In this document: positions 16,625-26,220 of the stretch, in pieces | Position numbering within the stretch: the first letter of the stretch is position 1 | How the letters are laid out: each line of letters begins with the position of its first letter | Assembly: GCF_018408855.1 (NCBI RefSeq) | Contig: NZ_AP024324.1 | Span: 124,001-188,000 of the forward strand | DNA length: 64,000 nucleotides | Origin: Caballeronia sp. NK8 | Lineage (GTDB): Bacteria > Pseudomonadota > Gammaproteobacteria > Burkholderiales > Burkholderiaceae | Direction: 5' to 3' | Position numbers and translations under genes: made by a program | The notes under the pieces: generated by a model | Database searches by the model: none | What the model was told of the DNA's origin: nothing | What the model saw: only the letters and a program-made list of their open reading frames with translations

Positions 16625-19417
16625 ATGACCCGCCCCGATCCCGATGAACTGCTCGACAAGCTCCAGCGCGATGAGGAGAAGCTTCAGCGCGGGCGGCTGA
16701 AGGTGTTCTTCGGGGCGTCGGCGGGCGTCGGCAAGACCTTCGCGATGTTGCAGGCCGCGCGAAGGCGCAGCGACGAGGGCGCGGATGTGGTCGTCGGCGT
16801 GGTCGAAACGCATGGCCGAAAGGAGACGATCGCCCTGCTCGACGGTCTGGAGACGCTGCCGGCGGCGCGCATCGAATATCGCGGGCGGCTGCTCGCGGAG
16901 TTCGATCTGGATGCCGCGCTCGCGCGCAAGCCGCAACTCGTTCTGGTCGATGAACTCGCGCATTCGAACGTGCAGGGCTCGCGTCACATGAAGCGCTGGC
17001 AGGACGTCCAGGAACTGCTCGACGCGGGCATCGACGTCTACACGACCGTCAACGTGCAGCACCTGGAGAGCCTGAACGATATCGTCGGGCGCATCACGGG
17101 CATTCGCGTGTGGGAGACCGTGCCGGACCGCGTCTTCGATCTCGCCGATGAAGTCACGCTCGTCGATCTGCCGCCCGAGGAACTGCTCGACCGCCTGCGC
17201 GACGGCAAGGTCTATCTGCCGGCGCAGGCCGAGAACGCGGTGCGCAATTTCTTCCGCAAGGGCAATCTGATCGCGCTGCGTGAACTCGCGTTACGCCGCA
17301 CTGCCGATCGTGTCGATGCCCAGATGCGCGAATATCGCGCCGATCAGTCGATCGAGCGCATCTGGCGCGCGCGCGAGCGTCTGATCGCATGCGTCGGGCC
17401 GGGTCCGCAGAGCGCCGCGCTGGTGCGCGCCGCGGCGCGGCTGGCGGCGGCCTTGAAGGCGGACTGGCTGGCGGTCTATGTCGAAACGCCGAAGCTTCAG
17501 CGCCTCTCCGATGATCAGCGCCGCCGCACGCTCGAAGCGCTCAAGCTCGCCTCCGAACTCGGCGCGGAAACCGTCACGCTGGACGGCGCGGACGCCGCCG
17601 CGACGCTCATCGACTACGCGCGCATGCGCAACGTGTCGAAGCTCGTGGCCAGCGCGTCGTCCGCGCAAGGGTGGCAGCGCTATGTCGACCGGCCGGTCAG
17701 CGAGCGCATCATTCGTCAGGCGGCGGATATCGACGTGACGCTCGTGTCGACCGGCGCGCGCGACGGGCAGCCGCGCTCGACGCTCACGTTCGGTGCACTG
17801 CGGGAAGGCATGCGTTCGCCGCCTCGCGCCTACGCGTTCGCGCTCGCGATCGGCGCGGGCATCACACTCGTCGCCACCGCGCTTGCCGCGCAACGCTTCG
17901 CCGTCACGAACCTCGTGATGCTCTATCTGCTCGGCGTGATCTTCGCCGCCGTGCGGCTCGGGCGCGGGCCGGGCGTGATGCTGTCGTTTCTGTCGGTCGC
18001 TGCGTTCGACTACTTCTTCGTCGCCCCGGTGATGTCGTTCTCGGTCGGCGACACGCAGTATCTGCTCACCTTCGCGGTCATGCTGCTCACCTCGCTGACG
18101 ATCAGCCATCTCACTTCGAGCCTGCGGCGCGAAGCGCGGATCGCCTCGCAGCGCGAGCGCCGCACCGGCGCGATGTACGCCATGACCAAGGAACTCGCCG
18201 CCGCGCTGATGACTGAGCAGATCATCGAGATCGGCACCCGGCACATCGCCGAGGTTTTCCAGGCGAGGGCCGCCATCCTGTTGCCGGACAGCGGCGAGAA
18301 AGTGCAGCAGAAGGTGACGGAAGTGAGCCCCGGGACGACGCTCGACAAAACCGAGCTCGACCTCGATATCGCGCAGTGGGTCTACGACCAGCAAAAGCCC
18401 GCGGGACGCAGCACCGACACGCTGCCTGCCGCGCAAGCGCTCTATCTGCCGCTCAAGGCGCCGATGCGTACGCGTGGCGTGCTCGCCTTTGCGTCGCAGC
18501 GGCCCGGCGATCTGGCCGTCCCAGAGCAACGGCGCATGATCGAAACCTTCGCGGCGCAAATCGCGCTCGCGCTTGAGCGCGTGCATTACGTGGAGATCGC
18601 GCAGGATGCGCTCGTCAACATGGAATCGGAACGGCTGCGCAATTCGCTGCTGTCGGCCATTTCGCACGATCTACGCACGCCGCTTACGTCGATCGTCGGC
18701 TTCGCCTCGATTCTGGACGAGCAGGTCAATGCGGGCGAACAAGGCTCGGCGCGTTCACAGGAACTCGTGCATGCGATTCACGACGAAGCGTTGCGCATGA
18801 GCGGCCTTGTCACGAATCTGCTCGACATGGCGCGACTGCAGGCAGGCGCGATCCGCCTGAACCGGCAATGGACGATGCTGGAGGAAACCGTGGGCGCGGC
18901 GCTCGCCGGCCTCAGGCGCACGCTGACGGGCCGCCGCGTGCAAACGCGCATTCCCGCGGACTTGCCTCTGCTGCAACTCGATGCCGTCCTGATGGACCGG
19001 CTGTTCGCCAATCTGCTGGAGAACGTCGCGAAATACACGCCGCAGGGCACGGACATCGATATCTCCGCGCGCGTGGAGCAGGATGCCGGGAAGCGCGTCG
19101 TGCGGGTCCGGGTCGACGACCGCGGCCCGGGCATTCAGGCCGGCATGCAAAAGCGTCTCTTCGAGAAGTTCACGCGCGGTGAGAAGGAGTCGGCGCAGTC
19201 CGGCGTCGGGCTCGGGCTCGCGATATGCCGCGCCATCGTGGAAGCGCACGGCGGCGAGATCGGCGCGGAGAATCGCATGGAAAACGGCAGCGTAGTGGGA
19301 TCGAGCTTCTGGTTCACGCTTCCGGCCGAGGACACGCCGCCTTCCGTCGAGATGTCGCCTGATGAGGAAGCCGCACCATCCGCACTACCACCGATGCCTC
19401 ATCCCGATCACCGCTGA
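16625..19417 (+). CDS. kdpD: KdpD, turgor/K+ sensor histidine kinase
   Basis: This 930-residue sensor has the N-terminal KdpD domain with Walker A GASAGVGKT (30-38) and VLVDELAHSN, then a universal-stress-like domain (about 250-380). Four membrane helices (about 400-510), a GAF-like region and a HisKA domain with phospho-acceptor His681 in SHDLRTPLTS follow, then the ATPase domain with DDRGPGI and GVGLGLAI. The start at 16625 is preceded by GAGCAAGCGCA. In relatives the partner regulator kdpE normally follows with overlap. Here the 3' end instead overlaps a convergent porin by 33 bp, and the last ~20 residues are Pro/His-rich and unusual. Confidence 0.96.
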   Translation: MTRPDPDELLDKLQRDEEKLQRGRLKVFFGASAGVGKTFAMLQAARRRSDEGADVVVGVVETHGRKETIALLDGLETLPAARIEYRGRLLAEFDLDAALARKPQLVLVDELAHSNVQGSRHMKRWQDVQELLDAGIDVYTTVNVQHLESLNDIVGRITGIRVWETVPDRVFDLADEVTLVDLPPEELLDRLRDGKVYLPAQAENAVRNFFRKGNLIALRELALRRTADRVDAQMREYRADQSIERIWRARERLIACVGPGPQSAALVRAAARLAAALKADWLAVYVETPKLQRLSDDQRRRTLEALKLASELGAETVTLDGADAAATLIDYARMRNVSKLVASASSAQGWQRYVDRPVSERIIRQAADIDVTLVSTGARDGQPRSTLTFGALREGMRSPPRAYAFALAIGAGITLVATALAAQRFAVTNLVMLYLLGVIFAAVRLGRGPGVMLSFLSVAAFDYFFVAPVMSFSVGDTQYLLTFAVMLLTSLTISHLTSSLRREARIASQRERRTGAMYAMTKELAAALMTEQIIEIGTRHIAEVFQARAAILLPDSGEKVQQKVTEVSPGTTLDKTELDLDIAQWVYDQQKPAGRSTDTLPAAQALYLPLKAPMRTRGVLAFASQRPGDLAVPEQRRMIETFAAQIALALERVHYVEIAQDALVNMESERLRNSLLSAISHDLRTPLTSIVGFASILDEQVNAGEQGSARSQELVHAIHDEALRMSGLVTNLLDMARLQAGAIRLNRQWTMLEETVGAALAGLRRTLTGRRVQTRIPADLPLLQLDAVLMDRLFANLLENVAKYTPQGTDIDISARVEQDAGKRVVRVRVDDRGPGIQAGMQKRLFEKFTRGEKESAQSGVGLGLAICRAIVEAHGGEIGAENRMENGSVVGSSFWFTLPAEDTPPSVEMSPDEEAAPSALPPMPHPDHR

Positions 19418-20512
19418 AACCTGCGTCTTCGTCGTCGATGGCGACAACGTATAGATCTGCGCATACGGCGCGTCCTTCGCCGCACGCTGATAGACGCCGA
19501 CGAGGAACAGGTCCGTCCGCTTGCTGAGGAAGTAGTTCGCGCCCGCATTCACCTGATGCCACGCGGGCGATGCGTCCTGCGGATGGTACTGGCCGGTCGT
19601 GTAAATGTACGCCGCGCCGAGCAGCAAATCGGGCATCACGTAGTCCGTCAGCGAGACTTCGAAGTTCTGCAAGGTCAGTCGCGACTCGTCCAGATAGTCG
19701 AAGCGCGCGTTGGTATAGAGGAACGACGCGCTCGCCGTGCCGAACGCGTAGGCGCCGCCCGCGCCGTACATCGTCTGTCTGCGCACGCCCGCGCCGGTCG
19801 CCGGGTTGGTGATGAAGGGCGACGAGAAACCGTAATCGCCGACCACCGCGCCGTTCGGGTTGTTCGGATCGTTCGGCTCATTGACGAGCAGGAACGCCGC
19901 ACCCAGCGAGAGCGGGCCCCGGCGATACTGCACCGCCGCGCTGTACGCGTTGTTGTCGGAAAAGCCGCCCGCGCGATTCGAGAAACCATACAGCGCTTCC
20001 GCCTGAAACCCGCCATAGTCGATGGTCTTGTACTGCACTGCGTTGTTGATGCGGAAGGTGTCGAACACGTTGTCGCTGTCGCCGATATGCGCGCCGTACG
20101 CCGCGAACTGGCACGCCGATTCGAACGCGCACAGCGTGACCGCCTCGTCGTACTGACGCCCGAAGGTGATCGTGCCGAGCGTGTTCGACGACAGCCCGAC
20201 GAACGCCTGCCGCCCGAACTCGCGCCCGCCCTGCGATAGCGTGCCGTTGCCGATGTTGTAGCCGTTCTCCAGCGTGAAGATCGCCTTCACGCCGCCGCCC
20301 AGATCCTCGGTGCCCTTCATGCCCCAACGTGGCGTCTGCATCGGTCCGCTCGCGAACTGCCAGGTCGAATGTCCCTGCTTGTCCGCGCCGCGCTGGTTGT
20401 TCGCATAGACGATGCCTGTCGAAACCAGTCCATAGAGCGTCACGCTGCTTTGGGCGAACGCGCTCTGGGCGCACAGCGCGCTTGCGGCGATGACCAACAA
20501 ACGTCGTTTCAT
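19385..20512 (-). CDS. Gram-negative general porin
   Basis: This 375-residue porin starts MKRRLLVIAASALCAQSAF, a signal peptide cleaved after AFA, and continues SSVTLYGLVSTGIVY. It contains KGTEDLGGGVKAIFTLENG and EFGRQAFVGL. The last residues are IGMRHRW: Trp replaces the usual terminal Phe, still an aromatic insertion signal. ACAGGAAAGCC precedes the ATG. It converges with kdpD, overlapping its 3' end. The internal Cys pair (near residues 125-131) is unusual for this family. Confidence 0.92.
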   Translation of the reverse strand: MKRRLLVIAASALCAQSAFAQSSVTLYGLVSTGIVYANNQRGADKQGHSTWQFASGPMQTPRWGMKGTEDLGGGVKAIFTLENGYNIGNGTLSQGGREFGRQAFVGLSSNTLGTITFGRQYDEAVTLCAFESACQFAAYGAHIGDSDNVFDTFRINNAVQYKTIDYGGFQAEALYGFSNRAGGFSDNNAYSAAVQYRRGPLSLGAAFLLVNEPNDPNNPNGAVVGDYGFSSPFITNPATGAGVRRQTMYGAGGAYAFGTASASFLYTNARFDYLDESRLTLQNFEVSLTDYVMPDLLLGAAYIYTTGQYHPQDASPAWHQVNAGANYFLSKRTDLFLVGVYQRAAKDAPYAQIYTLSPSTTKTQVSAVIGMRHRW

Positions 20513-20924
20513 GGCTTTCCTGTTGTATGAGTTTGAACGGAAGCGTCCCGGTCGATAAGGATGGCGAATCAATCCGTCTGGAAACCGGCGCAGGCTTCGA
20601 ATGACGTCTTGCCCGATGCACTCAGGCATCGGCACCGACAGATTCTTGCGGAACAAAAAACGCGCGGGATAGCACCGAATTTGGCCACCAGCGAGCGAAT
20701 TTTTAGCGCGCATGCGTTCCGTATCCGCGCGCATTGCGTACGCCTTTTCATCGGGTTCGACGTACCGGGTATACCCACCCGATCTAATTTCGGCATCACT
20801 CATCGCAAAAAATGATGCTATGCGGGGACACTTTTGGCTGCTGACAATGGGGTCACTCGGCATCACCCGTCAGATGAATGACCGTTGAAAAGGGGAGCCC
20901 ATGCTGGACACACCGGAGACGAAA
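20513..20924. other. Intergenic region, divergent porin/ABC promoters
   Basis: This 412-bp stretch lies between the porin start and the ABC binding-protein start. It contains a perfect 10-bp palindrome GGGTATACCC at 20767-20776 and two similar segments, GCGCGCATGCG (about 20708) and GCGCGCATTGCG (about 20730). Either could be a regulator site, but nothing else in the window matches them. An in-frame ATG at 20901 with GGGGAG before it could be an alternative start for the next gene. No credible additional gene is seen. Confidence 0.4.
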
Positions 20925-21946
20925 ATGGCAATGATCGAAAACGCGGGAAGGCGGCGCATGCTGCGCACGCTCACCGCGGGCGCGCTGGCGGCAAGCGGCG
21001 GCCTGCTGTCGGTGCGCGCGTTCGCGGGCGGACTCGCTACCGTCAACATGCAGCTCGGCTGGGCGGCAATCAGGTCGGCGAGGTGGTGGCAAAACGCCTC
21101 GGCTATTACGAAAAGGAAGGCATCGACTTTCATATCCAGCCGGGCGGACCGAATATCGACGGCGTCGCGATCGTCGCATCGGGGCGCTATCAGGCGGGCG
21201 AGATTTCGTCGAGCCCGTCCATCATGCTGGCCGTGTCGGAAGGGCTGCCCATCAAGTGCATCGCGGTCGGGCTCCAGCAGCATCCGTACACCTTCTTCTC
21301 GCTGAAGAAGGCGCCGATCCGCTCGCCGCAGGACATGATCGGCAAGCGCATCGGCATTCAGTCGACGGGCATGGTCCTGCTGCGCGCGCTACTCGCCAAG
21401 CACAAGATTCCCGAGAGCCAGGTGAAGATCGTGCCGGTCGGCGCGGATATGATGCCGCTCGTCGCCGGTCAGGTCGATGCCGTCACCGGCTGGCAGACGA
21501 ACACCACGGCGCTCAAGCCGCTCGGCGCGGACCGCGTGGACTTGCGCCTGTGGGACACCGGCGTGCGCCTCTACGCGCTGCCGTATTACGCGACCACGTC
21601 GAGCCTGAAGGAACATCCGGAGACGGTCGCGGGCTTTCTGCGGGCCACCGCGCGCGGCTGGATGTACGCCAACCAGAACCGCGATCAGGCCGTCGACATG
21701 CTGGTGAAGGACTATCCGAACCTGAATCGCGCGGACGAGCGCGTCGCGATCGATTCGCTGATGCGCTACGCATTCGACCAGACCACGCAGACGCAGGGCT
21801 GGGGCGCGATGGACGCGGGCGTCTGGGAAGAGCAGATCGCGATGTACGGCCAGCTCGGCCAGTTCCGCGCGGGACCACCCAAGGTCGACGACGTCATGAC
21901 GATGGACGTGCTCAAGGCCACTCACTCCTCTCGCCTGAAGGTGTAA
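20925..21946 (+). pseudogene. ABC transporter substrate-binding protein (NMT1/TauA-like), frameshifted
   Basis: The first frame gives a twin-Arg signal (AGRRRMLRTLTAGALAASG) and the first strand ATVNMQLGW. At 21060-21063 the family sequence continues one frame away with GGNQVGEVVAKRLGYYEKEG and runs intact to 21946. Adding one G to the GGG run at 21061-21063 would restore a 340-residue protein, and the total length also becomes a multiple of three. The protein would be a periplasmic receptor for a nitrate/sulfonate/taurine-type importer, co-transcribed with the ATPase and permease. It is either a true frameshift mutation or a one-base sequencing error. GGAGACGAAA supports the start at 20925. 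Confidence 0.8.
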
Positions 21947-21949
21947 CCC

Positions 21950-22783
21950 ATGCATGCTGCCACTTTGAATCCGCCGCGCGCGGGGCGGGCGAACTCGCAC
22001 TTCGCGCTGCCGCAGGACATCGATTGCGCGGTCAGTTGCCGCGACATCAACGTGCGCTTTTTCACCGACCGCCGCAGCGTCACCGCGATCGAAGGCCTGA
22101 GCCTCGATATCGCGACGGGCGAGTTCCTCACGCTGCTCGGTCCTTCGGGTTGCGGCAAGTCGACGTTTCTGCGCGTGGTCGCCGATCTCGTGAAGCCGAG
22201 CCGCGGCAGCATCAGCGTGCTTGGCGCGGCGCCGCAGGCCGCGCGTGAACGGCGCGACATCGGCTTCGTGTTTCAGGACGCGGCGCTGCTGCCGTGGCGC
22301 ACCGCGCTTCAGAACGTCGAATTGCCGCTTCAGGTGGCGAACGGCCGCTCGCGCGCCGGCCGCGCGACGCCGCGCGAACTGCTGGAACTGGTCGGCCTGA
22401 AGGGACGCGAGGACGCCTTTCCGCACGAGATGTCGGGCGGCATGCGCCAGCGCGTGGCAATCGCCCGCGCGCTCGTCTGCGACCCGAAGGTGCTGCTGAT
22501 GGACGAACCCTTCGGCGCGCTCGACGAGATCACGCGCGACCGTCTCAACGAAGAACTGCGCCGCGTCTGGAAAGAGCTCGGCCTCACGACGCTGTTCGTC
22601 ACGCACAGCATCTACGAAGCTGCGTTCCTCGGTCAGCGCGTGCTCATGCTCGCGGCGAACCCCGGACGCGTGAAGGAAATCGTGCCGGTGGACCTGCCCG
22701 AGGATCGCACGCTCGATATCCGCGAGACGCGCGAATTCGTCGAACTCACCGCGCACCTGCGGCGCGTACTGGAGACTTGCTGA
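21950..22783 (+). CDS. ABC transporter ATP-binding protein (nitrate/sulfonate/taurine type)
   Basis: This 277-residue ATPase has Walker A GPSGCGKST, Q-loop VFQDAALLPWR, signature MSGGMRQRVAIARAL, Walker B LLMDEPFGALDE and the switch His in FVTHS. The LPWR motif after the Q-loop is typical of the SsuB/TauB group. It powers import from the cytoplasmic face. It starts 4 bp after the binding-protein frame ends and its stop overlaps the permease start (TGATG), so the three form one unit. Confidence 0.95.
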   Translation: MHAATLNPPRAGRANSHFALPQDIDCAVSCRDINVRFFTDRRSVTAIEGLSLDIATGEFLTLLGPSGCGKSTFLRVVADLVKPSRGSISVLGAAPQAARERRDIGFVFQDAALLPWRTALQNVELPLQVANGRSRAGRATPRELLELVGLKGREDAFPHEMSGGMRQRVAIARALVCDPKVLLMDEPFGALDEITRDRLNEELRRVWKELGLTTLFVTHSIYEAAFLGQRVLMLAANPGRVKEIVPVDLPEDRTLDIRETREFVELTAHLRRVLETC

Positions 22784-23622
22784 TGGCTACGTCCGAAATG
22801 AATCTGAACGTCCCGGCCAACCTGCCGGACGAGGAATCGCAGGCGTGGCGCGCGCGCCGTCGCCAGCAGATGTGGCGCGCGCGGATGCTGCCCGCGCTCG
22901 GCGTGGCGAGTCTGATCTTCGCGTGGTGGGCGGTGGTGGCGGGCTTTCATGTGAAGCCGTTCATCGCGCCGTCGCCGGCGCTCGTGTTCGAGACGCTCTT
23001 CGCCAAGAGCGACGTGCTGCTGCAGAACCTCGTGCCGACCGCCATCGAAGCCTCGCTCGGCTTTCTGCTCGGCAATCTCGCGGCCATCGTGCTCGCGACG
23101 ATCTTCGTGCACAACAAGACGCTGCAGGACATCTTCTATCCGGTCGCGGTGATGATCAATTCGATTCCGGTGGTCGCCAAGGCGCCGATTCTCGTGCTCA
23201 TCATGGGCAACGGGCTGGAGCCGAAGATCACCATCGCGGCGATCGTCTGCTTCTTCCCGACGCTCGTCAACATGGTGCGCGGTCTCGAAGCCGTCAACCC
23301 GCAGGCGATGGAACTGATGCACGTGCTCTCCGCGAGCAAACGCGAAATCTTCTTCAAGCTGAGGCTCTACGCGTCGCTGCCGTATCTGTTCTCCGCGCTG
23401 CGCATCGCGGCGTCGATGGCGGTGATCGGCGCGGTGGTGGGCGAGTGGATCGGCGCGACCGAAGGCATCGGCGCAATGATCATCCAGGCGACCTATGCCT
23501 TCGACTCGGCGCTGCTCTACACGGCGATCATCATGAGCGCCGTTCTCTCGGGCTTCTTTTTCCTCGTGATCGCGGCGCTCGAGCGCTGGCTCGTCAAGTG
23601 GCAGCCGGAAGGCGTCCGCTGA
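22783..23622 (+). CDS. ABC transporter permease (nitrate/sulfonate/taurine type)
   Basis: This 279-residue inner-membrane permease has about six hydrophobic segments. The EAA-type loop contacting the ATPase is SASKREIFFKLRLYASLPY, followed by GEWIGATEGIGAMI, typical of the SsuC/TauC group. The first 30 residues are a charged cytoplasmic lead. The start overlaps the ATPase stop by one base. The imported compound is probably an acid used by the FAD oxidoreductase and CoA-transferase genes that follow (inference). Confidence 0.94.
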   Translation: MATSEMNLNVPANLPDEESQAWRARRRQQMWRARMLPALGVASLIFAWWAVVAGFHVKPFIAPSPALVFETLFAKSDVLLQNLVPTAIEASLGFLLGNLAAIVLATIFVHNKTLQDIFYPVAVMINSIPVVAKAPILVLIMGNGLEPKITIAAIVCFFPTLVNMVRGLEAVNPQAMELMHVLSASKREIFFKLRLYASLPYLFSALRIAASMAVIGAVVGEWIGATEGIGAMIIQATYAFDSALLYTAIIMSAVLSGFFFLVIAALERWLVKWQPEGVR

Positions 23623-23659
23623 ATCCGACGCGACACGAACCATCAACACAGGAGACGAA

Positions 23660-25045
23660 ATGAACATGATCAGCGACTGGATTCAGGAACCCGCACGCGA
23701 CGTGCGCGTGGCGGCACAGGCGAACGTCGTCGTGGTCGGCGGCGGCCCGGCGGGATTGTCGGCGGCGATCGCGGCGGCGCGCAACGGCGCGCAAGTGATT
23801 CTGCTCGAACGCTACAACCATCTGGGCGGTCTCGCCTCGGGCGGCATGGTGCTCGTGCTCGACGACATGTGGGACAACCACTTGCAGGAAATCTCGGTGC
23901 GCGGCACCTGCATGACCTTCATCGAGCGCATGGCCGCGCGCAAGCTCGCGTATTTCCCGCGCGCGGACGAATGGGGCGAGGACCCGGCGGCGTATCGCAA
24001 ATGGGGCCGCTGGGGCACGTTCGATTTTCATAGCCAGAAGAACCCGCATCCGGTGTGCTTCGCGGCGGCCTTCGATCCCGACGCGATGAAGCGCGTCGCG
24101 CTCGAAATGGTCGAGTCGCTCGGCATCAAACTGCGGCTGCATTCGTGGTTCTCGCGCACGCTCGTGGAAGACGGCCGAGTCAAGGGCGTGATCTGCGAGA
24201 CCAAGAGCGGGCGCGAAGCGATTCTCGCCGATGTCGTCATCGACGCGACCGGCGATCTCGATGTCGCGGCATCGGCTGGCGTGCCGCATGTCGGCGGCAC
24301 TTACATCACGACGACGGTGTTTCGTCTGGGCGGCGTCGACACCGAGGCAGCCGAACGTTTCGAAGCAGAGGAACCCGAAGCATTCGCCGCGATCGATCGT
24401 CAGATCAAACGCATTCTCGGCGGTTCCTGGGGTTACTGGTGGCTCAAGACGCCGCTGCCGGGCGTCGTGTGGTGCAATTGCCCGCACATGGCCGGTCTCG
24501 ATGGCCTCAAGCCCGAAGACCTGACGCGCGCCGAAATGCAGGGCCGCGGCCACATTCATGCGGTCGTCGAATTCGCGCGCGAGAAGCTGCCGGGCTTCGA
24601 GCAATGCTATGTGATCGATGTCGCGCCGCAGACCGGCGTGCGTCAGACGCGCCTGCTGCAAGGCGAATACGTGATGACGAAGGAAGATCTCGCGCAGCGC
24701 ACGCGCTTCACCGACAGCATCGCACGCGGACGCGATTACTACATGCCGTATCGCGTGCTGCTGCCGAAGGAGATCGACAACCTGCTCGTCGCGGGCCGTC
24801 ATTACTCGGCGACCTCGCAGGCGCAAAAGATGTCGCGCGAGATTCCGCCCTGCATGGCGATGGGCGAAGCCGCGGGCGTCGCGGCGGCGCTCGCGCTGAA
24901 CGCGGGCGTCACGGTGCGCGATGTCGACGTGCCCGCGCTGCAAAAGACGTTGCGCTCGCAGGGCGCGGACCCGGGCGACCAGAGCGGGCGCAACGCGGAC
25001 GTCCCGGCGCTCGCACGGCATATCGATGCGAGGGAAGCAGCGTGA
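23660..25045 (+). CDS. FAD-dependent oxidoreductase (FAD_oxidored type)
   Basis: This 461-residue flavoprotein has an N-terminal dinucleotide fold VVVVGGGPAGLSAAIAAARNG (about 23-43), LLERYNHLGGLASGG and VVIDATGDLD. Near the C-terminus, NLLVAGRHYSATSQAQKM and the segment up to MAMGEAAGVAAALAL close the FAD site. This fits the FAD-dependent oxidoreductase family that often acts with iron-sulfur proteins. CAGGAGACGAA precedes the ATG. It is upstream of and probably co-transcribed with a CoA-transferase, an enoyl-CoA hydratase and a 7Fe ferredoxin, so electrons may pass to that ferredoxin. The substrate is unknown. Confidence 0.88.
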   Translation: MNMISDWIQEPARDVRVAAQANVVVVGGGPAGLSAAIAAARNGAQVILLERYNHLGGLASGGMVLVLDDMWDNHLQEISVRGTCMTFIERMAARKLAYFPRADEWGEDPAAYRKWGRWGTFDFHSQKNPHPVCFAAAFDPDAMKRVALEMVESLGIKLRLHSWFSRTLVEDGRVKGVICETKSGREAILADVVIDATGDLDVAASAGVPHVGGTYITTTVFRLGGVDTEAAERFEAEEPEAFAAIDRQIKRILGGSWGYWWLKTPLPGVVWCNCPHMAGLDGLKPEDLTRAEMQGRGHIHAVVEFAREKLPGFEQCYVIDVAPQTGVRQTRLLQGEYVMTKEDLAQRTRFTDSIARGRDYYMPYRVLLPKEIDNLLVAGRHYSATSQAQKMSREIPPCMAMGEAAGVAAALALNAGVTVRDVDVPALQKTLRSQGADPGDQSGRNADVPALARHIDAREAA

Positions 25046-25071
25046 GCAAGACCAGCAATACGGAGAACAAA

Positions 25072-26220
25072 ATGAAAAAGCATGAACTTCCTTTGACCGG
25101 CGTGCGCGTGATCGACCTCACGCAGGTGATGATGGGCCCCGTCTGCACGCAGATGCTCGCCGACTACGGCGCCGATGTCGTCAAGATCGAGCGGCATGGC
25201 GCGGGCGATCTGAGCCGCTCGACGTTCGAGCCGGTCGCGGGCGCGGACAACCCGATCTTCTGCAGCCTGAATCGCAACAAGCGCAGCGTCGCGCTCGATC
25301 TGCGCGATGCATCGCAGATGGAAGCGTTGAAGGCGCTGATCGCGGACGCGGACGTGGTCGTGAACAACTTCCGCGCGGGCGTGATGGATCGGCTGGGCCT
25401 GGGCTTCGAGGACTGCCGCGCGCTGAATCCGCGCATCATCTACGCGGTCGGCACGGGCTTCGGCGAGACGGGACCCTACGCGCACAAGGGCGGCCAGGAC
25501 GTGCTCGCGCAGGCGATGAGCGGCGTGATGGCGCGTCGCGCCGATGACTCGCTGCCCGTCTCCGTCTATCCGACCGCGCTTGCGGATTACTCGGCGGGCA
25601 TGCACATGGTGCAGGGCATTCTGCTCGCGCTCCTGCATCGCGAACGCACGGGCGAGGGGCAGAAGGTCAACGTGTCGCTCTACAACTCCATGCTCGCGAT
25701 GCAGATGCAGGAAGCCGCGATGATCATGATGGCCGACTCCGAAGTGAACTGGGCCGCGATGCCGCTGTCCGGCGTGTTCGACACGACGACGGGCCCGCTC
25801 GTGCTGGTCGGCGCGTTCAAGGCGAATCCGTTGCGCGATATCTGCGCCGCGCTGGAAATCGACGATATGTCCGCCGATGCGCGCTTCTGCAACCTGAACC
25901 AGCAGTTCGCCCACAAGGCCGAATTGCAGCGCACCTTCCGCGAGCGCTTCGCGAGCAACAGCCGCGAGCACTGGCTCGCGCGGCTCGAAGAACAGGATCT
26001 GCTGTGCGCGCCGGTGCGCGATCTGCGCGAGGCGCTCGTCGATCCGCAGACGCTGCACAACCGGCTCGTCCTCGAAGGCGAGGGAGAGGGGCAGCCGGTG
26101 CGTCTGATCGGCAGCCCGATCGAGTTGTCGAACGCCCCCGTCGTGTTGCGTCGCGCACCGCCGCGACTGGGGCAACACACGGCCGAGGTGCTCGGCCTCA
26201 CGACGACGGAGGCCGTATGA
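25072..26220 (+). CDS. CaiB/BaiF (class III) CoA-transferase
   Basis: This 382-residue protein has the N-terminal signature GVRVIDLTQVMMGPVCTQML and YGADVVKIE, then NRNKRSVALDL. The catalytic Asp is Asp143 in GGQDVLAQAMSG. The start at 25072 has GGAG six bases upstream. A GTG at 25042 overlapping the previous stop (GTGA) would add ten residues and is a possible alternative. The stop overlaps the hydratase start (ATGA). It should make a CoA thioester of the imported or oxidised acid. Confidence 0.93.
   Translation: MKKHELPLTGVRVIDLTQVMMGPVCTQMLADYGADVVKIERHGAGDLSRSTFEPVAGADNPIFCSLNRNKRSVALDLRDASQMEALKALIADADVVVNNFRAGVMDRLGLGFEDCRALNPRIIYAVGTGFGETGPYAHKGGQDVLAQAMSGVMARRADDSLPVSVYPTALADYSAGMHMVQGILLALLHRERTGEGQKVNVSLYNSMLAMQMQEAAMIMMADSEVNWAAMPLSGVFDTTTGPLVLVGAFKANPLRDICAALEIDDMSADARFCNLNQQFAHKAELQRTFRERFASNSREHWLARLEEQDLLCAPVRDLREALVDPQTLHNRLVLEGEGEGQPVRLIGSPIELSNAPVVLRRAPPRLGQHTAEVLGLTTTEAV

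Noticed and set aside
20767..20776. Palindrome GGGTATACCC upstream of the ABC genes as a regulator site
   Set aside because: It is short, GC-flanked, not near a start codon and not repeated elsewhere in the window, so I mention it only in the intergenic entry.
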